Shown in pieces: positions 26,510 to 35,502 of a DNA stretch of 64,000 nucleotides. The notes beneath the pieces were generated by a model. That model saw nothing but the letters and a program-made list of their open reading frames with translations, did not search any database and was not told the DNA's origin. The stretch's first letter is position 1; each line of letters begins with the position of its first letter. The position numbers and the translations under genes are program-made. The stretch covers positions 248,001 through 312,000 of the forward strand of contig NZ_BBXF01000005.1 of assembly GCF_001570585.1 (NCBI RefSeq), read 5' to 3'. The stretch comes from Herbidospora daliensis (lineage in GTDB: Bacteria; Actinomycetota; Actinomycetes; Streptosporangiales; Streptosporangiaceae).

Positions 26510-29062
26510 TCACTCCTCACCACGAGAGGCGCCGTAATAGGCGGCGCGCATGAGCGCGCGCATGTCCGCGAGCATCGGCATGCGCGGGTTGGCGGGGGCG
26601 CACTGGTCCTCGTAGGCGTTGCGGGCCTGCGCGGGCAGGGCGTCCAGGAAGTCCCGCTCGTCGACGCCGAGGGCCTGGAACGACGGCTCGATGCCGACGG
26701 CGTCACGCAGCCGCTCGACGGCTTGGGCCAGTTCCTCCGCGCCGCCGTCGACGCCGAGCGAGCGGGCGATCTCGGCGAAGCGTTCGGGTGCGCGGTAGTG
26801 CTCGTATTTCGGCCAGCCGGTGGGCTTGGCGGGGACGGTGCCGTTGTAGCGGATGACGTGCGGGAGCAGGACGGCGTTGGTCCGGCCGTGGGCGATGTGG
26901 AAGGTCGCGCCCAGGGTGTGCGACATGGCGTGCACGATGCCGAGGAAGGCGTTGCCGAACGCCATGCCGGCGATGGTCCCGGCGTTGTGCATACGTTCCC
27001 GCGCCTCGGGGTCGGCCGCGCCGTTCCGGACGGCCCGCTCCAGGTTGGCGAAGATCAGCTTGATGGCGTGCAGGGCGAGGCCGTCGGTGAAGTCGCTCGC
27101 GTACACCGACACGTAGGCCTCGATGGCGTGGGTGAGCGCGTCGAAGCCGCTGTCGGCGGTGACCACCGGAGGCAGGTCGGCGGCGAGCACCGGGTCGATG
27201 ATCGCCACGGTCGGGGTCAGCGCGTAGTCGGCCAGCGGATACTTCTTCCCGGTCGCCGTGTCGGTGATGACCGCGAAGGGCGTCACCTCCGCGCCCGTCC
27301 CCGAGGTCGTGGGCACGCAGACCAGGCGGGCCAGCCCGCCGAGCGGCGGGAACCGGAACGCGCGCTTGCGGATGTCGAAGAACTTCTGCCGCATGTCGGC
27401 AAAGACGACCTCGGGGTGCTCGTAGCGCAGCCACATGACCTTGGCGGCGTCCATCGCGGACCCGCCGCCCAGCGCGATGATCGTGTCGGGCTTGAAGGAA
27501 CGCATGAGCTCGGCGCCCCGATCCACCGTGGCGACGCTGGGCTCCGGCTCGACGTCGTCGATGATCTGGAGCGCGACCCGCTCGGGACGCCGGTTCAGCA
27601 CGGTGATGATCCGGTCGACGTAGCCGAGACGGGTCATCGTCGGGTCGGTCACGACGGTCACGCGGCGCACGTCCGCCATGTCGGTCAGATAGCGGATGGC
27701 GTGCGGCTCGAAGTAGATCTTGGCGGGGACCTTGAACCACTGGAGGTTGTTGGTGCGCCGCCCGATGCGCTTGATGTTGAGCAGGTCGACGGCCGAGATG
27801 TTGTGCGACACCGAGTTGCGTCCGTAGCTGCCGCATCCGAGGGTGAGCGAAGGCAGGAAGGCGTTGTAGATGTCGCCGATGCCGCCCTGTGAGGCAGGCG
27901 AGTTCCAGATGATGCGCACGGCCTTCACCCGCTCCCCGAACTCCTCGGCCAGAGCCTCGTCGCGGGTGTGGACGGCGGCGCTGTGTCCGAGGCCGCCGAA
28001 CTCGACCATGCGCTCGGCGAGCGTGATGCCCTCCTGGCGGTCGCCCGCCGTCAGCACCGCGAGCACCGGGCACAGCTTCTCCCGGGTCAGCGGCTCAGTT
28101 GGTCCGACGCCCGCCACCTCGGCCAGGATGATCGAAGTCCCCTCGGGAACGGTGAACCCGGCCTGCTCGGCGATCCACTCGACGGGACGGCCCACCACGT
28201 CGGGATTGATGGCGCCCGAGACGAAGAGCAGATCCTCCAGCATGCGCTTCTCGTCGGGGGTGGCCAGGTGGGCGTGCAGACGGCCGAACTCGGCGAGCGC
28301 GGCGTCGTGGATCGCGGCGTCGAGGATGACCGCCTGCTCGCTCGCGCACACCATGCCGTTGTCGAAGGCCTTGCTCAGCACGATGTCGTTCACCGCGCGC
28401 CGCACGTCGGCGGTGGCCTCGACGTAAGCGGGGACGTTGCCCGCCCCGACGCCGAGCGCCGGCTTGCCCGCCGAGTAGGCGGCGCGCACCATGCCGTTCC
28501 CACCGGTCGCCAGGATCGTCGCGACGCCGTCGTGCCGCATCAGGGCGGTCGTCGCCTGGAGCGACGGTTCGGTGATCCACTGCACGCAGTGCTCCGGCGC
28601 GCCGGCCGCCACCGCCGCGTCTCTGACGACCCGGGCCGCCGCGGCGCTGCACTGCTGGGCCGCCGGGTGGAAGGCGAAGACGATCGGGTTGCGGGTCTTC
28701 AGCGCGATGAGGGCCTTGAAGATGGTCGTCGAGGTGGGGTTGGTGACCGGGGTGATCCCGGCGATCACGCCCACCGGCTCGGCGATCTCGACCAGGCCGG
28801 TGATGTCGTCCCGGGAGATCACGCCAACGGTTCTCAGGGCCGCCATGCTGTTGGTCACGTGCTCGCAGGCGAAGAGGTTCTTGACCGCCTTGTCCTCGAA
28901 CACGCCGCGCCCGGTCTCCCGGACCGCCAGGTCGGCGAGTTCCGCGTGCTCGTCCAGCGCCGCGACGGACGCCTTCTTCACGATGTGGTCGATCTGCTCC
29001 TGGGTGTAGGCGGCGTACTCGTCCAGGGCCTTGAGGGCGTTTCCCACAAGTAGGTCGATCAT
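26510..29062 (-). CDS. adhE: Bifunctional aldehyde-alcohol dehydrogenase AdhE
   Basis: An 850-residue fusion of an acetylating aldehyde dehydrogenase and an iron-type alcohol dehydrogenase. The ALDH half has the nucleophile region DNGMVCASEQAVIL; the ADH half has the NAD site ALGGGSAMDAAKVMW and metal-binding histidines in HAIEAYVS, HAMSHTLG and HGRTNAVLLPHV. It reduces acetyl-CoA to acetaldehyde and ethanol, regenerating two NAD. The ATG at 29062 has GGAGG nine bases upstream. First gene of a five-gene operon. The DosR-like box at 29134-29147 is 72 bases upstream. AdhE is characteristic of facultative or strict anaerobes and unusual in filamentous actinomycetes. Confidence 0.94.
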   Translation of the reverse strand: MIDLLVGNALKALDEYAAYTQEQIDHIVKKASVAALDEHAELADLAVRETGRGVFEDKAVKNLFACEHVTNSMAALRTVGVISRDDITGLVEIAEPVGVIAGITPVTNPTSTTIFKALIALKTRNPIVFAFHPAAQQCSAAAARVVRDAAVAAGAPEHCVQWITEPSLQATTALMRHDGVATILATGGNGMVRAAYSAGKPALGVGAGNVPAYVEATADVRRAVNDIVLSKAFDNGMVCASEQAVILDAAIHDAALAEFGRLHAHLATPDEKRMLEDLLFVSGAINPDVVGRPVEWIAEQAGFTVPEGTSIILAEVAGVGPTEPLTREKLCPVLAVLTAGDRQEGITLAERMVEFGGLGHSAAVHTRDEALAEEFGERVKAVRIIWNSPASQGGIGDIYNAFLPSLTLGCGSYGRNSVSHNISAVDLLNIKRIGRRTNNLQWFKVPAKIYFEPHAIRYLTDMADVRRVTVVTDPTMTRLGYVDRIITVLNRRPERVALQIIDDVEPEPSVATVDRGAELMRSFKPDTIIALGGGSAMDAAKVMWLRYEHPEVVFADMRQKFFDIRKRAFRFPPLGGLARLVCVPTTSGTGAEVTPFAVITDTATGKKYPLADYALTPTVAIIDPVLAADLPPVVTADSGFDALTHAIEAYVSVYASDFTDGLALHAIKLIFANLERAVRNGAADPEARERMHNAGTIAGMAFGNAFLGIVHAMSHTLGATFHIAHGRTNAVLLPHVIRYNGTVPAKPTGWPKYEHYRAPERFAEIARSLGVDGGAEELAQAVERLRDAVGIEPSFQALGVDERDFLDALPAQARNAYEDQCAPANPRMPMLADMRALMRAAYYGASRGEE

Positions 29063-29133
29063 GTCCGACCACCTCCGCCTCCAGCATCGCGACCGGTGGG
29101 CGGGGGTTCCTGAGTACAAAGGCACCAGGCGGG

Positions 29134-29147
29134 GTGACCTTCGGCCC
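29134..29147. promoter_or_regulatory. DosR-like box GTGACCTTCGGCCC
   Basis: Matches the consensus imperfectly (reverse strand GGGCCGAAGGTCAC). It is placed between the divergent adhE operon and the nitroreductase-membrane fusion gene at 29187. Confidence 0.55.
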
Positions 29148-29186
29148 GTGCCCCGGCGGCGGCCGTCCTGGACGGTGGAGGGACCG

Positions 29187-30182
29187 ATGAAGGAGGTCCT
29201 CATGCGCGTCGTCAACGCGGTGGTGCGCCGGATTCTGATGTCCCCGCTGCACGACCTTTTGTCCCGTTTCGTGGTTCTGCTGGTGATCACCGGGCGGCGC
29301 TCCGGCCGTGCCTACACGATTCCGGTCCGGTACGCCGAGAACGGCGACGTCCTCACGGTGGTCAGCCGGCGTGGCCGAACGTGGTGGTGGAATCTGGAAG
29401 GCGGGGCGGCACTGACCGTCGTCCTGCGCGGCAGATCGCATCCGGCGCACGGCTCGGCCACCACTGACCCGGCGGCCGTCCGCGCGGCGCTGACCGAGCT
29501 CGGGCAGCCGGTGGTGAGGTCGCTGGCCGAGGGGGTGGCGATCTCCATGGTCGTCGGCCCGGCCGACCCTCGGGTCACACCGACCGGCCGGTGGGGTCGA
29601 TGGTTCCGTGCGGTGACCCTTGGCGAACTGGCCGGCTTCGCCGTGCCCGCCGTGGTGGCCGCGTTCCTGGCCGGATCGGGGTCGCCGCTGCTCCAGGCCC
29701 TGGCGTTGATCGCGGCGGGCGCGGTGGAGGGACTGGTGCTCGGCCTCGCCCAGGCCTACGCGCTGCGGACCGTGCTGAGCTGGGTGCCGACCCTGGCCTG
29801 GGCCGGTGCGACCTCGTGCGGGGCGGCGATCGCCTGGGCGGCGGGTGCGGTGCCGGCCACGGTCGGCGACCGGGTCGCGCTCGGAGTGGCGGGTCTGTGC
29901 GCCATGGGTGTGCTGCAGTGGCGGGTGCTCGCCGTCCGATCGCCGGGGTCGGCGTGGTGGATCGCGGCGACCGCCGGGGCGTGGGCGCTGGCGCTCGGCG
30001 TGTTCGCCGCCGTGGCGACCCCGCTCTGGCACGAGGGACAGCCGGTCTGGCTCATCGCCCTGATCGGGCTGCTGGGTGGCGCCGCCATGGCCGTGACCGT
30101 GGCGGCGCTCACCGGGCTGGCGTTCGTCAGGCTGGTCGCGGGCTCAGAACGTGAACACCAGGCGCGCGCCCACGCGGCCTGA
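29187..30182 (+). CDS. Deazaflavin nitroreductase-like domain fused to a membrane domain
   Basis: Residues 1-130 resemble the Ddn/F420-dependent (or PNPOx-like) nitroreductase split barrel: VLLVITGRRSGRAYTIPVRY, then GDVLTVVSRRGRTWWWNLEG and VVLRGRSHPAHG. From about residue 145 the protein has six to seven membrane helices (LAGFAVPAVVAAFLAGSGSP onward). The split barrel would be tethered to the membrane, plausible for a quinone- or menaquinone-reducing enzyme. Two start sites each have a good ribosome site: ATG 29187 (GGAGG, 5 bases) and ATG 29202 (AGGAGG). It shares the box at 29134-29147 with divergent adhE and overlaps the convergent alcohol dehydrogenase gene by 39 bases. Confidence 0.75.
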   Translation: MKEVLMRVVNAVVRRILMSPLHDLLSRFVVLLVITGRRSGRAYTIPVRYAENGDVLTVVSRRGRTWWWNLEGGAALTVVLRGRSHPAHGSATTDPAAVRAALTELGQPVVRSLAEGVAISMVVGPADPRVTPTGRWGRWFRAVTLGELAGFAVPAVVAAFLAGSGSPLLQALALIAAGAVEGLVLGLAQAYALRTVLSWVPTLAWAGATSCGAAIAWAAGAVPATVGDRVALGVAGLCAMGVLQWRVLAVRSPGSAWWIAATAGAWALALGVFAAVATPLWHEGQPVWLIALIGLLGGAAMAVTVAALTGLAFVRLVAGSEREHQARAHAA

Positions 30183-31154
30183 CAGGACGTCCTCCACGGC
30201 CTCGTTGATCTCGTCGAGCGGGCGCGTCTCACACACGACCTCGGTACGCCCGGCCGCGTGCAGCGCGAACACCTCGGCGAGATCCGCGCGGGTCCCGACG
30301 ATGGAACCGATCACGCTGAGCCCGTGGAGCACGGTCTCGAAGATCGGCAGCCGCATCTCGTTGTCCTTGGGCAGCGAGACCAGGACGAGCCGGCCCCCTG
30401 GACGTAGGGTGGCGTGCGCCTGCTCCAGCACGGCCGGTTCGGCGGCCAGCACGATCGCCACGTCCGCGCCGCCCATCTCCATAATCACCTCGACGGGATC
30501 CTGCTCGGCCGCGTTCACCGTGTGGTCGGCGTCGAGCAGGGCCGCGAGCCGCAGTTTCTCCTCGGTGACGTCGACCGCGACGGTCTCCGCGCCGAAGATC
30601 CGGGCGTACTGGAGGGCCAGGTGGCCCAGGCCGCCAATGCCGAAGACGGCGGCGACCTCCCCGGGACGCACCCGCGACATCTTGACGGCCTTGTAGGACG
30701 TGACACCCGCGCAGGTGAGAGGCGCCGCCTCGACCGGGGGAACGCCGTCGGGAACGGGCACCACATAGCGGGCGTCGGCGACGGTCCACTGCGCGTGGCA
30801 GCCGTCGACGGAGTATCCGGTGTTCGACTGCTCCGCGCAGAGCGTCTCCCGGCCGCTGACGCAGTAGGCGCACGTGCCGCACGCCGAACCCAGCCAGGGC
30901 ACGGCCACACGTTCCCCCACCCGTCGCCCGGTGACGCCGGCGCCGAGCTCCCGGATGATCCCGACGCCTTCGTGGCCGGGCACGAAGGGCAGCCGCGGCT
31001 TGATCGGCCACTCCCCCCGCGCGGCGTGGATGTCGGTATGGCACAACCCGCTGGCCTCGACCTGGATGAGAACCTGACCGGGCCCCGGCCGCGGGACCGG
31101 CATCTCCGTGACCACGATCGGCTTGTCGAAGGCGATGACGTTCGCTGCCTGCAT
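30144..31154 (-). CDS. Zinc-dependent alcohol dehydrogenase (AdhP-like)
   Basis: A 336-residue medium-chain dehydrogenase. Catalytic zinc ligands lie in GLCHTDIHAARGEW and GHEGVGII; the structural zinc site is CGTCAYCVSGRETLC (four cysteines). The NAD(P) loop is AVFGIGGLGHLALQYA. It interconverts alcohols and aldehydes, probably ethanol formation from acetaldehyde alongside AdhE. The ATG at 31154 has GAGGAGGAG five bases upstream. A weak DosR-like half-box lies at 31213-31225. It follows pflA by 103 bases on the same strand. Confidence 0.92.
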   Translation of the reverse strand: MQAANVIAFDKPIVVTEMPVPRPGPGQVLIQVEASGLCHTDIHAARGEWPIKPRLPFVPGHEGVGIIRELGAGVTGRRVGERVAVPWLGSACGTCAYCVSGRETLCAEQSNTGYSVDGCHAQWTVADARYVVPVPDGVPPVEAAPLTCAGVTSYKAVKMSRVRPGEVAAVFGIGGLGHLALQYARIFGAETVAVDVTEEKLRLAALLDADHTVNAAEQDPVEVIMEMGGADVAIVLAAEPAVLEQAHATLRPGGRLVLVSLPKDNEMRLPIFETVLHGLSVIGSIVGTRADLAEVFALHAAGRTEVVCETRPLDEINEAVEDVLSGRVGARLVFTF

Positions 31155-31212
31155 GGCTCCTCCTCTGTGATCTCTCCCTTCCACCCTCACGCGTCTTCAC
31201 CTGCGCATTGAG

Positions 31213-31225
31213 AGGCTTAGGTCCC
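31213..31225. promoter_or_regulatory. Weak DosR-like half-box AGGCTTAGGTCCC
   Basis: Only one arm (GGTCCC) is well kept. It is 59 bases before the alcohol dehydrogenase gene. Listed as a low-confidence site. Confidence 0.25.
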
Positions 31226-31257
31226 GCGCGGCGGTGACGTTGAGCCCTCCGCGGAGC

Positions 31258-31989
31258 TCAAGAACACGTGATGCCCAGGTTCCGGAACTGCTCACGGACC
31301 CGGTCGAGCAGTTCCGGAGCCGGGGGGCGTACGTCCGCGAGGGGGAACTCCAGGCCCAGCTCGCGGTACTTGCCGATGGCCATGCGGTGGAAGGGCAGGA
31401 CGTCCACCCGCTCCACGTTCCGGAGCGTCGACACGAAGGCCGCCAGGACGTCCACCTCGCGCACAGCGTCGGTCAGGCCGGGGACCAGGACGAAGCGGAT
31501 CCACGTCGGCCGGCCCAGATCCGCGAGGCGGCGGGCGAAGCGCAGCGTCGGGGCGAGGTCCACGCCCGTGAGGGCCCGGTAGGCCACCGGGTCAGCCGAC
31601 TTGATGTCGAGCAGGACCAGGTCGGTGTCGGCCAGCAGTTCGTCGGTCGCCCGGTCGCCGAGATAGCCGGAGGTGTCCAGGGCGGTGTGCAGGCCCAGGG
31701 CGCGGCTCTGGCGCAGGATTTCGCCGGTGAATTCCGGCTGGAGCAGCGGCTCCCCGCCGCTGATCGTGACGCCGCCGCCCGCGACGTGGATGAAGCGGCG
31801 GTACTTCGCGATCTCGGCCATCACCTCGTCGACGGTCACGCGGCGGCCGTCGCGCATGCGCCATGTCTCGGGGTTCTGGCAGTAGAGGCAGCGCAGCGGG
31901 CAGCCGCAGGTGAAGACCACGAACCGGGTGCCGGGGCCGTCGACGCCGACCGACAGGTCCCAGGAGCTGATGACCCCGGCCCCGTCCAT
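31258..31989 (-). CDS. pflA: Pyruvate formate-lyase-activating enzyme
   Basis: A 243-residue radical-SAM enzyme that installs the glycyl radical on PflB. The [4Fe-4S] motif C-x3-C-x2-C lies in CGCPLRCLYCQNPETWRM, and the SAM-binding GGE motif is in GGGVTISGGEPLLQPEF. Length agrees with E. coli PflA (246). Its ATG overlaps the pflB stop by one base (TGATG), the usual pflB-pflA arrangement reversed onto the minus strand. It must work anaerobically, which fits the oxygen-responsive context. Confidence 0.94.
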   Translation of the reverse strand: MDGAGVISSWDLSVGVDGPGTRFVVFTCGCPLRCLYCQNPETWRMRDGRRVTVDEVMAEIAKYRRFIHVAGGGVTISGGEPLLQPEFTGEILRQSRALGLHTALDTSGYLGDRATDELLADTDLVLLDIKSADPVAYRALTGVDLAPTLRFARRLADLGRPTWIRFVLVPGLTDAVREVDVLAAFVSTLRNVERVDVLPFHRMAIGKYRELGLEFPLADVRPPAPELLDRVREQFRNLGITCS

Positions 31990-34223
31990 CACAACGTCCC
32001 GTGGAAGGTGCGGTCGACCACGTCCTGTTGCTGCTCCCTGGTCAGCCGGACGAAGTTCACGGCGTAGCCGCTCACGCGGATGGTGAGCTGCGGGTACTGC
32101 TCGGGGTGGTCCATCGCGTCGAGCAGCACGGCGCGGGTGAGCACGTTGACGTTCATGTGGAAGCCGCCGGCGTCCATGTATCCGTCCAGCACGCCGGCCA
32201 GGTTGGTGACGCGCTCCTCCTCGGTCCGGCCCAGGCCGTCGGGCGTCACGGTGTTGGTCAGCGAGATGCCGTCCTGCGCGTCGCGGTAGGGCAGTTTGGC
32301 CACCGACAGGGCCGAGGCGATCATGCCGTGCCGGTCGCGGCCGTTCATCGGGTTGGCGCCGGGCGCGAACGGCAGGCCCGAGCGGCGGCCGTCGGGGGTG
32401 TTGCCCGTGTGCTTCCCGTACACGACGTTCGAGGTGATGGTCAGCACCGACTGGGTGTGTTCCGCTCCCCGGTACGCCGGGTGCCTGCGGACCTTCTCCA
32501 TGAACGAGCGGACCAGGTCGACGGCGATGGCGTCCACCCGGTCGTCGTTGTTGCCGAAGGCCGGGTAGTCGCCCTCGACCTCGTAGTCGACGGCCAGGCC
32601 CGACGCGTCGCGGATCACCCGGACGCGGGCGTGCCTGACGGCCGAGAGGCTGTCGGCGGCGACAGACAGACCGGCGATGCCGCACGCCAGGGTGCGCTTG
32701 ACCGGGTGGTCGTGCAGGGCCATCTCGATGCGCTCGTAGGCGTACTTGTCGTGCATGTAGTGGATGACGTTGAGGGCGTTCACGTACGTGCGGGCCAGCC
32801 AGTCCATCATGCGGTCGAAGGCCGGGGCGAGTTCGTCGTAGGACAGGTACTCCCCGGTCAGCGGAGGCGTCGGCGGGGCGATCTGGTCGCCGGTCATCTC
32901 GTCGCGGCCACCGTTTATCGCGTACAGGAGGGTCTTGGCGAGGTTGACCCGGGCGCCGAAGAACTGCATCTGGTGTCCCACGGGCGCCGCCGAGACGCAG
33001 CAGGCGATGGCCGTGTCGTCGCCGAAGACCGGGCGCATCAGCTCGTCGCTCTCGTACTGGATCGAACTCGTCTCGATCGACAGCGCCGCGCAGAAGCGCT
33101 TGAACGGCTCCGGCAGGCGCGGCGACCAGAACACGGTCAGGTTGGGCTCCGGGGCGGGGCCGAGGTTGCGCAGCGTCTGCAGGTAGCGGAAGCTCGTGCG
33201 GGTCACCAGGGGGCGGCCGTCGTCGCCGATGCCGCCGATCGACTCGGTCACCCAGGTCGGGTCGCCGGAGAAGAGCTGGTCGTATTCGGGGGTGCGCAGG
33301 AACCGGACGATCCGCAGTTTGATCACGAAGTCGTCGACCAGCTCCTGGGCGCGTTCCTCGGTGATCCGGCCTTCGGCCAGGTCCCGTTCGAGGTAGACGT
33401 CCAGGAACGTCGAGGTGCGGCCGAGCGACATCGCGGCGCCGTTCTGCTCCTTGACCGCCGCCAGGTAGGCGAAGTAGAGCCACTGCACGGCCTCGTGCGC
33501 GGTCGTGGCCGGGCCGGAGACGTCGTGGCCGTAGGAGGCGGCCATCGCGCGCAGCTCCCCCAGGGCGCGGATCTGCTCGTTCAGCTCCTCCCGGTCGCGG
33601 ATCACCGTGTCGGCGGAGAACGCGTCGTCCAGGGCGCCGAGCTCGGCCTTCTTGGCCTCGACGAGACGGTCCACCCCGTACAGGGCGACGCGGCGGTAGT
33701 CACCGATGATGCGGCCCCGGCCGTAGGCATCGGGCAGGCCGGTGATGATCCCGGCCCGGCGGGCGGCCCGGATCTCCGGGGTGTAGGCGTCGAAGACGCC
33801 GTCGTTGTGGGTCTTGCGGTACTCGGTGAAGATCTCCTTCACCTTCGGGTCGAGTTCGTGGCCGTAGGCGGCCAGGCCGTTCTCCACCATGCGCAGTCCG
33901 CCCTGGGGCATGATCGCCCGTTTGAGCGGTGCGTCGGTCTGCAGCCCCACGATCAGCTCGGTTTCCCGGTCGATGTAGCCGGGACCGTGCGCGGTGATCG
34001 ACGCAGGCGTGGCGACGTCGACGTCGTAGACGCCCCGCCGCCGCTCCTCGGGAAGCATCCCGGCGATCCTGTCCCACAGGGCCTTCGTCCGGGGCGTGGC
34101 CCCGGCGAGGAATCCCTCGTCCCCCGTGTACGGCGTGTAGTTGTCCTGGATGAACGCGCGGACGTCGATGACCGTGCGCCACGCCTGGCCGCGGAACCCT
34201 CTCCAGGCTTCGGTGAGCGTCAT
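31989..34223 (-). CDS. pflB: Pyruvate formate-lyase (formate C-acetyltransferase)
   Basis: A 744-residue glycyl-radical enzyme that cleaves pyruvate with CoA to acetyl-CoA and formate. The tandem catalytic cysteines are in [20 protein letters not shown]; the radical glycine is in the C-terminal [10 protein letters not shown]. That ACC pair separates true PFL from diol-dehydratase-type relatives. The ATG at 34223 is preceded by GAGGAGGT with seven bases of spacing. It forms an operon with pflA. The DosR-like box at 34307-34320 is 84 bases upstream, shared with the divergent gap gene. No formate channel (focA) is adjacent. PFL is rare in aerobic actinomycetes. Confidence 0.95.
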   Translation of the reverse strand: MTLTEAWRGFRGQAWRTVIDVRAFIQDNYTPYTGDEGFLAGATPRTKALWDRIAGMLPEERRRGVYDVDVATPASITAHGPGYIDRETELIVGLQTDAPLKRAIMPQGGLRMVENGLAAYGHELDPKVKEIFTEYRKTHNDGVFDAYTPEIRAARRAGIITGLPDAYGRGRIIGDYRRVALYGVDRLVEAKKAELGALDDAFSADTVIRDREELNEQIRALGELRAMAASYGHDVSGPATTAHEAVQWLYFAYLAAVKEQNGAAMSLGRTSTFLDVYLERDLAEGRITEERAQELVDDFVIKLRIVRFLRTPEYDQLFSGDPTWVTESIGGIGDDGRPLVTRTSFRYLQTLRNLGPAPEPNLTVFWSPRLPEPFKRFCAALSIETSSIQYESDELMRPVFGDDTAIACCVSAAPVGHQMQFFGARVNLAKTLLYAINGGRDEMTGDQIAPPTPPLTGEYLSYDELAPAFDRMMDWLARTYVNALNVIHYMHDKYAYERIEMALHDHPVKRTLACGIAGLSVAADSLSAVRHARVRVIRDASGLAVDYEVEGDYPAFGNNDDRVDAIAVDLVRSFMEKVRRHPAYRGAEHTQSVLTITSNVVYGKHTGNTPDGRRSGLPFAPGANPMNGRDRHGMIASALSVAKLPYRDAQDGISLTNTVTPDGLGRTEEERVTNLAGVLDGYMDAGGFHMNVNVLTRAVLLDAMDHPEQYPQLTIRVSGYAVNFVRLTREQQQDVVDRTFHGTL

Positions 34224-34306
34224 CACGTACCTCCTCGGATCGATCGGCACCCCCCACTCTCACGCGCGGCCGGCCGCCGATCACGAAACGGAGGTCACCT
34301 CTGACC

Positions 34307-34320
34307 AGGACCAAAGTCAT
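34307..34320. promoter_or_regulatory. DosR-like box AGGACCAAAGTCAT
   Basis: Eleven or twelve of 14 positions fit the island consensus. It sits midway between divergent pflB and gap. Confidence 0.6.
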
Positions 34321-34404
34321 CTCGATCCCACGGTCTTCGCCTCTACGGCAGCCGGGAATCCGGCCGGACGATCGGCTCGACCCGACGGAACGAAGGAGAA
34401 GATC

Positions 34405-35397
34405 ATGACGAGGATCGGCATCAACGGATTCGGGCGCATCGGCCGGGCCGTGCTCCGGGCGGGCCTGGACCGGGGCCTGGACATCGTGGCGGTCAACGAC
34501 CTCGCCGGCCCCGAATCGCTGGCCCACCTGCTCAAGCACGACTCCACGCACGGCACCTACGACAGGGCGGTGGCGGCCACCCCCGGCGGTCTGCTGGTCG
34601 GCGGCGTGCGGATACCGGTGACCGGCCACCATCACCCCTCCGGCATCGACTGGCGGGCCTACGGCGTGGACCTGGTCATCGAGGCGACCGGCCGGTTCCG
34701 TTCCCGCGAGGACGTGGAGACGCACCTGAAGAACGGCGCGCGGAAGGTGCTGGTCAGCGCGCCCGGCAAGGGCATGGACGTGACGATCGTGCCCGGCGTC
34801 AACGACGCCGCCTACGACCCGGCAGCCCACCGGATCATCTCCATGGCGTCCTGCACCACCAACTGCGTGGCGCCGATGGTGAAGGTGCTCGACGACGCGT
34901 TCGGGCTGATCAAGGGCTTCATGACCACCGTGCACGCGTACACCGGCGATCAGCGCCTGCTGGACGCGCCCCACAAGGACCCGCGCCGCGCCCGTTCGGC
35001 CGCCGTGAACATCATCCCCACCACGACCGGCGCGGCCCGCATGGTCGGCGAGGTCCTGCCCGCCCTGTCCGGGCGCCTCGACGGCATCGCCCTGCGGGTC
35101 CCCGTCACCGACGGCTCGCTCACCGACCTGTCGGCCGTCGTGTCCCGCCGGACGACCGTGGAGGAGGTCAACCACGCCTTCGCCCAGGCCGGAGAGGACG
35201 CTCTGGCGGGTGTGCTCCGCTACAGCACCGCTCCCCTGGTCTCCGGCGACGTCATCGGCGACCCGGCGTCCTGCGTCTTCGACGCCCCGCTCACCCAGGT
35301 CGACGGCGACCTGGTGAAGGTGTTCGGCTGGTACGACAACGAGTGGGGCTACGCCAGCCGGCTCGTCGAGACGGCCGGTCGGATCGCCGCCGAATGA
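34405..35397 (+). CDS. gap: Glyceraldehyde-3-phosphate dehydrogenase
   Basis: A 330-residue GAPDH that oxidises glyceraldehyde-3-phosphate with NAD and phosphate. The N-terminal Rossmann motif is INGFGRIGRAVLRAG, the catalytic cysteine is in SMASCTTNCVAPMVK, and the C-terminus ends in WYDNEWGYASRLVET. AAGGAG lies before the ATG at 34405. It stands alone rather than in the usual gap-pgk-tpi cluster and is divergent from pflB across a DosR-like box, suggesting a second, hypoxia-specific GAPDH. Confidence 0.94.
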   Translation: MTRIGINGFGRIGRAVLRAGLDRGLDIVAVNDLAGPESLAHLLKHDSTHGTYDRAVAATPGGLLVGGVRIPVTGHHHPSGIDWRAYGVDLVIEATGRFRSREDVETHLKNGARKVLVSAPGKGMDVTIVPGVNDAAYDPAAHRIISMASCTTNCVAPMVKVLDDAFGLIKGFMTTVHAYTGDQRLLDAPHKDPRRARSAAVNIIPTTTGAARMVGEVLPALSGRLDGIALRVPVTDGSLTDLSAVVSRRTTVEEVNHAFAQAGEDALAGVLRYSTAPLVSGDVIGDPASCVFDAPLTQVDGDLVKVFGWYDNEWGYASRLVETAGRIAAE

Positions 35398-35437
35398 CGC
35401 CCGACGACCAGGTCCGGTGCTTTCGCCTCCCTCGGCG

Positions 35438-35451
35438 GGGACCTTCGTCCC
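35438..35451. promoter_or_regulatory. DosR-like box GGGACCTTCGTCCC
   Basis: Both GGGAC/GTCCC arms are intact. It lies 52 bases before the ATG of the USP at 35503. Confidence 0.75.
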
Positions 35452-35502
35452 TGGGGACGGAAGGCCGCGCGGAGTGTCATGGAGGTGACCCCAGGAGGAG
35501 CC

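Noticed and set aside
25064-27892. Long plus-strand open frame of over 900 codons
   Set aside because: Antisense to ppdK and adhE, low-complexity composition, no recognisable domain; a shadow of GC-rich codon usage.
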